The notes under the pieces were generated by a model. That model saw only the letters and a list, made by a program, of their open reading frames with translations. It was not told the DNA's origin and did not search any database. From Deltaproteobacteria bacterium (lineage in GTDB: Bacteria > Desulfobacterota > Binatia > Binatales > Binataceae), in assembly GCA_021780585.1 (NCBI GenBank), contig JAJXYM010000332.1:1-11814 (forward strand): a stretch of DNA of 11,814 nucleotides, in the 5' to 3' direction. Position numbers and translations under genes: made by a program. Shown here in pieces: positions 1 to 5,784 of this stretch. Every line of letters begins with the position of its first letter. The stretch's first letter is position 1.

Positions 1-610
1 GATCGTTGCGCAACGCGGCCGCCGCCGCAAGCGTCTCGCGCAGCGCCAGCTCCTCGGGCGCGAGCGTCAGGATCGCGCCGAAGCGATTCTCGTCGGCGAG
101 GAATTCCTCGACCCCGACCGCCAGCCGATTGAGCGTGCCGACCGGCGCCAGCCCGCGCAGCCCGCGCGCGACCGCCAGCAGCTCCAGCGCATGGCCGGTC
201 GCCGGCGCGTCGATCACCGCGTAGCGATCCTCGAGCGCCGCCGTCCCCGCCAGCAGCCGCAGCCGCTCGAGCATCAGGAAAGCCTCCAGCCCCGGCAGCG
301 CCGCCGTGACGTAGCCGAAAGTCCGGCTGCGCAGCATCCGGTTCGAAATCGCGCGCAGCGGCACGATCCGATGAATGAACGCCTCGAGCTCCGCGCGCGG
401 CGTAAGCGCGAGCGTCTCCAGCGCGCCGCCGCCGCCGGCCGCGCCGCCCGCTTCCGCCACCAGGCGCGCGGCCGACTGCCGCCGGTCGAGATCGGCCAGC
501 GTGGTTCGACGCCGCCGCGCCAGCGCCAGCGCCAGCGCCGCGGCGACGGTGCTCTTGCCCGTGCCGCCCTTGCCGGTGACGAAGATCAAACGCGGCGGCC
601 CCATCGGCAT
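1..610 (-). CDS. ArsA/GET3-family ATPase, N-terminal part (truncated by window edge)
   Basis: Read on the minus strand from an ATG at 610, this frame stays open to the window edge (about 203 codons), so the gene is cut by the window, not broken. It begins with a deviant Walker A motif, GKGGTGKST, at residues 13-21, typical of the SIMIBI class ArsA/GET3/MinD ATPases. DAPATGH at residues 134-140 matches the ArsA-family signature (D-x-P-T-G-H followed by a Leu-rich stretch). The region between is rich in Ala/Leu and has the usual ArsA-like helical insert. The family hydrolyses ATP to drive arsenite efflux with ArsB, or in GET3-like members to handle tail-anchored membrane proteins. No arsenic gene (arsB, arsR, arsC) is visible here, so an arsenite role is unproven. 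A second ATG at 604 is an alternative start. The C-terminal half is outside the window. Confidence 0.87.
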   Translation of the reverse strand, partial: MPMGPPRLIFVTGKGGTGKSTVAAALALALARRRRTTLADLDRRQSAARLVAEAGGAAGGGGALETLALTPRAELEAFIHRIVPLRAISNRMLRSRTFGYVTAALPGLEAFLMLERLRLLAGTAALEDRYAVIDAPATGHALELLAVARGLRGLAPVGTLNRLAVGVEEFLADENRFGAILTLAPEELALRETLAAAAALRND

Positions 611-650
611 GAATCTAGGCGCGCGCCGATGAGTAGTCCATATTGGTCCG
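611..650. promoter_or_regulatory. Short divergent intergenic region between the ArsA-like gene and the DUF4911-like gene
   Basis: Only 40 bp separate the two divergent start codons, so both promoters must lie here or overlap the coding sequences. The stretch holds the least GC-rich bases nearby (TCCATATTGG at 638-647), which could provide a -10 element, but no convincing -35 box or ribosome binding site is visible for either gene. Leaderless or very short-leader transcripts, or a later start for the rightward gene (678 or 717), would fit. Confidence 0.25.
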
Positions 651-923
651 ATGGCGCCGGGCGACGATCGTGACGATATGACCCGCGCGGAGCGGCTCGC
701 GCCGCCCCCGGCCGCGATGGCCACGATGCTGATCCACATCGCGCCCGAGCTGATCGCGGTCTTCAAATCGATCGTCGAAGCCTACGACAATCTTGCCACC
801 ATGCGCACCGAAGACCCGCAACGCCATCTGCTGAAGCTCACCTATGCGGCCGAATCCGCCGCCGACGTCGAGAGGCTGATCGCGTCGCTGGCCGAAGAGT
901 TCGCTATCGAGCGCGTCGCCTGA
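651..923 (+). CDS. DUF4911-like small protein
   Basis: A 90-residue protein. From about residue 27 it reads as one compact alpha/beta unit: IHIAPELIAVFKSIVEAYDN, then LATMRTEDPQ, then a strand and a helix (ADVERLIASLAEEF). This resembles DUF4911 proteins, short proteins common in deltaproteobacterial genomes, with a strand, a helix containing an E-x-Y/x-D-x-L-A element, an 'xRT' strand, and a C-terminal helix with acidic residues. Their biochemical role is unknown. The assignment is from memory of the family pattern. The start is uncertain: ATG at 651, 678 or 717 are all in frame, none has a clear Shine-Dalgarno sequence, and the conserved part begins only near 717-729, so a shorter 68- to 81-residue protein is possible. 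It is divergent from the ArsA-like gene and converges on the glycosidase gene, so it is probably monocistronic. Confidence 0.68.
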   Translation: MAPGDDRDDMTRAERLAPPPAAMATMLIHIAPELIAVFKSIVEAYDNLATMRTEDPQRHLLKLTYAAESAADVERLIASLAEEFAIERVA

Positions 924-924
924 G

Positions 925-947
925 CGCCGCGCGCTCCGCGCGCGGCG
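925..947. terminator. GC-rich hairpin between convergent genes, likely bidirectional terminator
   Basis: Positions 925-934 and 938-947 form a perfect 10-bp all-GC stem with a 3-nt TCC loop. It sits immediately after the stop of the DUF4911-like gene and 10 bp from the stop (958-960) of the convergent glycosidase gene. A second, overlapping GC palindrome (GCGGCGGCCGCCGC, 942-955) follows. Neither strand has a clear T-tract, so it may act as a non-canonical terminator or an mRNA 3' stabiliser. Confidence 0.55.
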
Positions 948-957
948 GCCGCCGCGC

Positions 958-3357
958 TTACGGCGCCCGTAGCTCGACCCGGAAATCGTGACCGAGCCAT
1001 TCGCCCGACTCCTGCCAGCGGAAGGTGAAGCGTAGCGGCGCGCGATCGCGCGGTCCGGTCTGGAGATCGACATAGTGCAATCCCACCGCCGTGGTATGCG
1101 AGCTCGAGTCGTGCACGGTGCGCCATTCGTCGCCGCTCCAATGGAGCATGAAGGGCTGGATCGCCTGCACGCGCAGCGTCATGCCGGCGCGGATCGACGG
1201 CGTCTGGCGATTGCGCTTCCAGATTTCGAGGTCCTTGCGGCCGCGATTGTTCAGATAGCGATCCGCCACCTCGGGAATCAGGTCGAAGACCTGGCCGTCG
1301 CTGAGCGATCGCAGCAGCTTGATATACTCGGCGTGCGCCCACATCAGCGGCATCGCGGCCCCCGTCGGCTGGCCGTAGTAGAGCAGCGCGGCCGGCAGAT
1401 CGGGCCGGTCCCAGACCTGTTCGGGCAACAGCCGGGTGGGAATTGCGAACCGTTCCATCGCGTGCAGATGCGCGGTGGCGTCGCGGCCGGCCGCCAGTTC
1501 GTAATGGCCGCGTTCGCCGGTCAGGAGCGGCCACGGCCGCCCCACGCCCCAGCCGACGAACGGCCCGCCGTCGTCGCGCTGGCCGTAGCCGTCGTGCGTA
1601 TAGCGCCGCCAGCAGGGTCCGGCCGCGAAATCGTGCTTGAGCGTCGCGTCGATCACGCGCAGTGAATCCTCGATCAGCGGATCGCCGCCCTTGCGGATGC
1701 CGTAGCGGACCAGCTCCAGAAAGCCTGCGTCGACGATTTCCTCGGCCGGATATTCCCAGCGCGCGCCCGGCGCGCAATTGCGAATCGAAACGATCCGGCC
1801 GTCGGGACCGTCGGGCGGAGCCGGGTCGTGCACGTCGCACGGATTGATCCGCACGTAGTGGCGCGGGACCCCGGCCAGCAGCGTTCCGCGATTCGTCACC
1901 GTCCACGCCTCGACATGCGCTTCGAGGAAATCGGCGTACTCGGAGAGATAGAGCGCGGTCGCGTCGTCGTCGCGCTCGCGGGCGAATTCTCCGGCGCAGA
2001 TCAGCGCGGCGATATTGCTCGCCAGGGTCGAGGGCGAATAGCCGCCGTTTTCCTCCCAGCGCTCCTGCGGCGTCGCCGGGCCGTGCGTGATCAGATAGCG
2101 CGCCGCCGTCCGCACCATCGGATAGGGATCGAAATCGCCCAGCGCGCCCGCGCGATGGAGCCGCCACGCCAGCATGATTGGAAAGGCGACCTCGTCGAGC
2201 TGGATGCCGCTCCAGTACGGTTCGCCGTCGACCCAGAAGTTCTGCGCGAAGCCGCCGTCGCTATGTTGCGTGCAGGCCAGATAAATCAGCGCCCGCAGCG
2301 GCGTGCTGGCGTCGCCGGCGGCGAGCAGGCCGGTCGCGCTGTTGACCATGTCGCGCGTCCACACCAGATGGTAGCCGCCGAGGTCCTCGTCGCCCTTGAC
2401 TTCGCCCCACGGTATCGACAGCGAGGCGATCAGCGCGCCCGGATAGCTTTTGTCCTCGTGGGCGAGCAACAGCTCGCGGCTGCGCCGGTACAGCGTCGCG
2501 CCGTCGCTCGTCAGATGGTCGAGCGGGCGCATCCCGCGCACCGCCCGCTCCCATTGCTCGAGGAAGCGCGCGCGATGTTCGACGAACGGAATCCCCAGCG
2601 ACTGAAAGACGGTGGTGACCGCGCGATGCAGCGTGCGGCCGAAGGCGAGTCCCACGGTGAAGCGATTACCGCCCGAGAGATCGATTTCGCCGGTCAGCGC
2701 GATGTTGCCGTCGGGCGCGGCGGCGAACTGATAGTCGAGCCGGAAGTTGCGCGCCAGGTCCTGCCAGCCGTCGGTCGTGCCGACGTACCCGCACGAGCGC
2801 CGCACGAACGGCGCGCTGGCGGCCAGCGCGAGCCACGAGCCGCCCTTGTGCGCGGTCAAAAATTCGCGCCCCGCGATCGCCGCCGCGTTGCCGTTGTTGC
2901 CCGCTCCGCCCACCTCCAGATGCGGCGCGAGCAGCACATAGACGTGCAGCCGGCTGAGAAAATCCGGCTCGCCCTCCAGCCGCGTGTCGATCAGCACGCA
3001 CGGCTGATGGGGATCGGAAATGACCTCCGCGACCAACTGGTAGCGGCCGTCCGGATCCGCGTTGACCATCCGCACGCCCAGCCCGTTGTCGCCCAGATAT
3101 TCGATGGTCGTGCGCAGATGGCGATGGGCGTCGTGGAAGAAAGTCGCGCCGTCGCTCACCAGGAATTGCAGATCGCGCACCTGCGGCCGATCCAGCGTGG
3201 GATAGTAGATTTCGCTCAGCACCCCGCGCGAGACCGTGAACCAGACCCGGCTCGCGGTCGAATAGGCGGTGCCGACGATATCCTTGGCGCTATGCGTCCA
3301 GCGCGGGGCGATTCCGGGCGCGCCGCTCGCGACGGGAGAATTTTCCAGCGATGCCAT
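958..3357 (-). CDS. GH15 glucoamylase-type glycoside hydrolase (glucan 1,4-alpha-glucosidase-like), no signal peptide
   Basis: A 799-residue protein with bacterial GH15 architecture. Residues about 18-275 are a glucodextranase/glucoamylase-type N-terminal beta-sandwich (WTHSAKDIVGTAYS, then SEIYYPTLDRPQ). Residues about 285-690 are the (alpha/alpha)6 catalytic barrel, with LGGYHLVWTRDM at 326-337, RWEENGGYSPST at 433-444 supplying the general acid (E435 or E436), and PEQVWD at 645-650 supplying the general base (E646). The C-terminal beta-rich tail ends in a typical 'FTFRW..GEWLGHDFRV' element. Such inverting enzymes release beta-glucose from alpha-1,4 or alpha-1,6 glucan ends. The N-terminus (MASLENSPVASG...) has no hydrophobic signal or twin arginine, so the enzyme should be cytoplasmic and may act on internal glycogen-like glucans; a relative acting on trehalose or isomaltose cannot be excluded. 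It starts 39 bp after tatC, with AAAGG about 10 nt upstream of the ATG, and ends at the convergent hairpin, so it is the last gene of the cluster. Confidence 0.92.
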   Translation of the reverse strand: MASLENSPVASGAPGIAPRWTHSAKDIVGTAYSTASRVWFTVSRGVLSEIYYPTLDRPQVRDLQFLVSDGATFFHDAHRHLRTTIEYLGDNGLGVRMVNADPDGRYQLVAEVISDPHQPCVLIDTRLEGEPDFLSRLHVYVLLAPHLEVGGAGNNGNAAAIAGREFLTAHKGGSWLALAASAPFVRRSCGYVGTTDGWQDLARNFRLDYQFAAAPDGNIALTGEIDLSGGNRFTVGLAFGRTLHRAVTTVFQSLGIPFVEHRARFLEQWERAVRGMRPLDHLTSDGATLYRRSRELLLAHEDKSYPGALIASLSIPWGEVKGDEDLGGYHLVWTRDMVNSATGLLAAGDASTPLRALIYLACTQHSDGGFAQNFWVDGEPYWSGIQLDEVAFPIMLAWRLHRAGALGDFDPYPMVRTAARYLITHGPATPQERWEENGGYSPSTLASNIAALICAGEFARERDDDATALYLSEYADFLEAHVEAWTVTNRGTLLAGVPRHYVRINPCDVHDPAPPDGPDGRIVSIRNCAPGARWEYPAEEIVDAGFLELVRYGIRKGGDPLIEDSLRVIDATLKHDFAAGPCWRRYTHDGYGQRDDGGPFVGWGVGRPWPLLTGERGHYELAAGRDATAHLHAMERFAIPTRLLPEQVWDRPDLPAALLYYGQPTGAAMPLMWAHAEYIKLLRSLSDGQVFDLIPEVADRYLNNRGRKDLEIWKRNRQTPSIRAGMTLRVQAIQPFMLHWSGDEWRTVHDSSSHTTAVGLHYVDLQTGPRDRAPLRFTFRWQESGEWLGHDFRVELRAP

Positions 3358-3396
3358 CGACAGGTTGCCTTTCGGGTTGCGGTCCCGCCGGACGGT

Positions 3397-4281
3397 TCAG
3401 GGCGCGGGCGGAGCCGGCGCCGGCGCGCTGGACGCCGCCGGCCGTTCGCGGAAGATCCAGGCGACCAGAACGCTCAGCCAGTAAAGCGCAATCAACGGCA
3501 TCGCCAGCAGAAACGGCGACACCATATCGGGCGGCGTCAGCGCGGCCGCGATCACGAAAATTCCCAGCAGCGCGTAGCGGAAAGCCGAGATCATCAGGCG
3601 ATAGTCGATAATTCCCAACCGGGTCAGGAAAAACGCGAAAATCGGCATCTCGAAGGTGATCGCGAAGGCGATCAGCAGCTTGGCCGAAAACGCCAGGTAC
3701 TCGCTGATTCGGAGCGTCGGCGTCACGCCGATACTGGCGTATTGCGCGAGGAAGAAGGCGTAGCCGATTTTGAACACCACCGCCCAGCAGAAATAGCCGC
3801 CGGCGAGGAAAAACAGCGTCGCGAACAAAACGAACGGCATCGCCATCCGCCGCTCCGACTCGTACAGGCCGGGCGCGATAAATTGCCAGATTTCGTAGAA
3901 TACCACCGGACTGCCGAGGAACAGCCCCGCGATCAGCGCCACCTTGAGCTTGGTGAAAAACGCCTCGCCCACGCCCGTTCCAATCAACATGACGTTGTGG
4001 CCGTGGGCCGCCGCCCGCAGCGGCAGGGTCAGCGCCGCGAACAGCCAGTCGGCGCCGAAATACGCCAGGATAAAGCCGGCGAAGACCGCGATCGCCGCGC
4101 GAATCAGCCGGATGCGCAGCTCCCGCAGATGGTCGAGCAGGGGCATCCGCCCGCCCGCGGGAGTTTCCGCCGGCGGCGCGGGCGCACGCGCGATTTTGCG
4201 ATGGGGCTCCGGCGCGGGCGCGCCGGCCGCGGCGGCGGACGGCAGGTCCGGGACCGGCGGAATCGGATCGTCGCTGCTCAC
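3397..4281 (-). CDS. tatC: Twin-arginine translocase subunit TatC, with Pro/Ala-rich N-terminal extension
   Basis: TatC is the polytopic inner-membrane receptor that binds twin-arginine signal peptides and, with TatA/TatB, exports folded proteins. Diagnostic features are visible: HLRELRIR at 51-58, a conserved Glu at 106 in the first periplasmic loop, PVVFYEIWQFIAPGLYESER at 125-144, the intramembrane Glu211 (FEMP), TPPD at 249-252, and six hydrophobic segments. The core from M46 to about 280 has the usual length of roughly 240-250 residues. The chosen start is a GTG 15 nt after the tatB stop; it adds a 45-residue Pro/Ala-rich tail with no good ribosome binding site. An ATG at 4146 (M46, followed by PLLDHLRELR) would give a standard TatC but leave a 150-nt gap. 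The C-terminus is also Pro/Ala-rich. It lies between tatB and the glycosidase gene on the same strand, very likely one transcript. Confidence 0.95.
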   Translation of the reverse strand: MSSDDPIPPVPDLPSAAAAGAPAPEPHRKIARAPAPPAETPAGGRMPLLDHLRELRIRLIRAAIAVFAGFILAYFGADWLFAALTLPLRAAAHGHNVMLIGTGVGEAFFTKLKVALIAGLFLGSPVVFYEIWQFIAPGLYESERRMAMPFVLFATLFFLAGGYFCWAVVFKIGYAFFLAQYASIGVTPTLRISEYLAFSAKLLIAFAITFEMPIFAFFLTRLGIIDYRLMISAFRYALLGIFVIAAALTPPDMVSPFLLAMPLIALYWLSVLVAWIFRERPAASSAPAPAPPAP

Positions 4282-4296
4282 GTCGTTTGGCCGGGG

Positions 4297-4584
4297 TCAG
4301 GATTGCGGCGTGGCCGGATCGGCCGCATTGGCGTCATCCGCGTGCGGCGGCGCTGGATTCGCGCTCGCGGCGGCGGCGCGTTCCGGCGCCACTGCCGCGC
4401 CCGCGTTCGGGCGATCGGCCCGCGGCTCCTCGATCGCGCTCGACAATTCATGCACGACGAGATTGCTCGCCAGCCTGAGTTCGCGCAGCACCTTGCCGGT
4501 CGCGCGCATCACGTCCGGCAATTTCTCGGGCGGAATCACGATCAGCGCGATCACCAATATGACGATTATTTCTCCGATACCCAC
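4297..4584 (-). CDS. tatB: Twin-arginine translocase TatA/TatB-family protein, probably TatB
   Basis: A 95-residue protein with the TatA/B layout: an N-terminal transmembrane helix at about residues 5-17 (IGEIIVILVIALIVI), the hinge PPEKLP at 18-23, an amphipathic helix at about 24-52 (VMRATGKVLRELRLASN), and a disordered Ala/Pro/Asp-rich tail from about 55. In the usual family hinge a Phe-Gly or Leu-Gly precedes Pro; here it is Ile-Pro-Pro, so the Gly is missing. Position next to tatC, and a long amphipathic helix continuing into 'VVHELSSAIEE', favour TatB over TatA, but the two cannot be separated from sequence alone. If it is TatB, a TatA must be encoded elsewhere or this protein is bifunctional. 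The start is a GTG with AAAAGG 3 nt upstream and a short AT-rich leader, so it is the first gene of the tat-glycosidase cluster. Confidence 0.9.
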   Translation of the reverse strand: MGIGEIIVILVIALIVIPPEKLPDVMRATGKVLRELRLASNLVVHELSSAIEEPRADRPNAGAAVAPERAAAASANPAPPHADDANAADPATPQS

Positions 4585-4706
4585 GCGCCTTTTACCAAGT
4601 CTAAATGTTACGCTAATGGCCGCTGGCGCGACAGTCCGCCGGGATGCTGGCCGGCGCCGCCGCTTCGGGCGGATAATGATGGCGGAGGCGCCGTGGGCGT
4701 CACACG
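4585..4706. promoter_or_regulatory. Divergent promoter region between tatB and the deacetylase gene
   Basis: This 122-bp gap separates two divergent start codons and should hold both promoters. The tatB-proximal third (about 4589-4616) is clearly AT-richer than its surroundings and contains -10-like hexamers on the minus strand (TAGACT and TAACAT, each 4 of 6 to consensus), without a good -35. On the plus strand GATAAT at 4672-4677 is a 5 of 6 match to a -10 box, also without a recognisable -35 at 16-18 bp, and GGAGG at 4684-4688 is 18 nt before the ATG at 4707, too far for a normal ribosome binding site. No inverted repeat that would suggest a specific operator was found. Confidence 0.4.
4588..4593 (-). 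promoter_or_regulatory. Ribosome binding site supporting the GTG start of tatB
   Basis: On the minus strand AAAAGG lies 3 nt before the GTG at 4584. It is the only Shine-Dalgarno-like sequence nearby and fits a start giving MGIGEIIVIL, where TatA/B proteins normally begin. The spacing is short (3-5 nt depending on how the site is aligned), so it is adequate but not ideal. Confidence 0.5.
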
Positions 4707-5741
4707 ATGATTAAGACCGCGTTGGTTTCCGACCGCCGCTATATGCTGCATATCGCCGGGCGGGTTCATCCCGAACGTCCCGAGCGGGTCGAAGCGATGA
4801 TCGAGATGGCCGAGAGCCTCGATCGCGCCGGTCTGATTCCGCTCACGCCGCGCCCGGCGACGGTCGCCGAGCTGGAACTCTGTCATCGCCCCGACTATGT
4901 CCAGACCGTCGAGCGCACCGCCACGATGAAGCGGTTCGACTTCGATCCCGACACTCATACTTCGCCCGCCACCTGGCGCGTCGCGGCGCTCGCCGCCGGC
5001 GGCGCGCTTACGGCGATCGAGGCGGTCGTCGGCGGCGCGGCTGAAAACGCCTTCGCCATCGTCCGTCCGCCCGGCCATCACGCGCTCCCCGGCCGCGCGA
5101 TGGGCTTCTGCTTTTTCAATAACGTCGCGATCGCCGCGCGCGCCCTGATCGAGCGTCACGGCCTCAAGCGCGTCCTGATCGTCGATTGGGACGTCCATCA
5201 CGGCAACGGCACCCAGGCGCTGTTCTACGAATCGGCCGACGTGATGTACATGTCGACGCATCAGTACCCGTTTTATCCTGGCACCGGCGGCTTCGAGGAG
5301 ACCGGCGCGGGCGCGGGCCTCGGCTACACCGTTAACGCGCCGATGCCGGCGACGTTCGGCGACGATGAATATCTGCGCATTTTCGACGGCCTGCTCATCC
5401 CGATCGCGCGGCGCTTCAATCCCGAGTTCGTGCTGGTCTCGGCCGGCTTCGATTGCCATTACCGCGACCCGCTCGGCGGGATGCGCGTGACCGAGGCGGG
5501 GTTTCTCGCGATGACGCGGCGGCTCAAGCGGCTCGCCGCGGAATGCTGCACAGGCAGGATGGCGCTGGTCCTCGAAGGCGGCTACGACCTGCATGCGCTG
5601 GCGGATTCCGGCCGCGCCGTAATCGAGGAGTTGGGCCGCGCGGCCGACGAGCCGATCGCGAATCCGGCCGACGGCGTCCGGGCGATTCCGATTATCCAGC
5701 GCGGGCGCTATTTTCACGAACTGCAATGGCGGCTGGATTGA
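4707..5741 (+). CDS. Histone deacetylase/AcuC-family zinc-dependent amidohydrolase
   Basis: A 344-residue arginase-fold deacetylase of the bacterial HDAC/acetylpolyamine amidohydrolase/AcuC superfamily, full length for the family. Visible active-site elements are HPERPERV at 21-28; the catalytic His pair in RPPGHHA (H124, H125); MGFCFFNNVA at 132-141; DWDVHHGNGTQ at 160-170 giving zinc ligands D162 and H164; SAGFDCH at 245-251 giving the third ligand D249; and EGGYDL at 290-295 with the transition-state Tyr (Y293). All catalytic residues are intact, so the enzyme should be active. Family members remove acetyl or other acyl groups from lysine or polyamines; GGYD and the YMSTHQYPFYPGTG segment point to class-II-like bacterial enzymes. 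The substrate cannot be read from sequence. It is probably cytoplasmic, as no signal is seen. The start at 4707 gives the normal N-terminus but lacks a close Shine-Dalgarno. The FHA-CAP gene follows 43 bp later on the same strand. Confidence 0.94.
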   Translation: MIKTALVSDRRYMLHIAGRVHPERPERVEAMIEMAESLDRAGLIPLTPRPATVAELELCHRPDYVQTVERTATMKRFDFDPDTHTSPATWRVAALAAGGALTAIEAVVGGAAENAFAIVRPPGHHALPGRAMGFCFFNNVAIAARALIERHGLKRVLIVDWDVHHGNGTQALFYESADVMYMSTHQYPFYPGTGGFEETGAGAGLGYTVNAPMPATFGDDEYLRIFDGLLIPIARRFNPEFVLVSAGFDCHYRDPLGGMRVTEAGFLAMTRRLKRLAAECCTGRMALVLEGGYDLHALADSGRAVIEELGRAADEPIANPADGVRAIPIIQRGRYFHELQWRLD

Positions 5742-5751
5742 GCGGCGCGCC

Positions 5752-5767
5752 CCGCCGATCGCGGCGG
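5752..5767 (+). other. Small GC stem-loop after the deacetylase gene
   Basis: CCGCCG at 5752-5757 and CGGCGG at 5762-5767 pair perfectly around an ATCG loop, 11 nt after the deacetylase stop and 17 nt before the next start. There is no T-tract. It could attenuate transcription between the two genes or be a chance product of the base composition; co-transcription remains plausible. Confidence 0.3.
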
Positions 5768-5784
5768 ACGGCGGCGCGCTGACG

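Noticed and set aside
842..2167. A 441-codon open frame on the minus strand in another frame of the glycosidase gene
   Set aside because: Very Arg/Ala-rich and low in normal protein signatures; fully explained by the GH15 gene in the correct frame.
1828..4710. A 960-codon open frame on the plus strand, antisense to the glycosidase, tatC and tatB
   Set aside because: It is a by-product of the codon and GC bias of the minus-strand genes. Its translation is Arg/Gln/His-rich with no recognisable domain, and it crosses three genes with strong family support.
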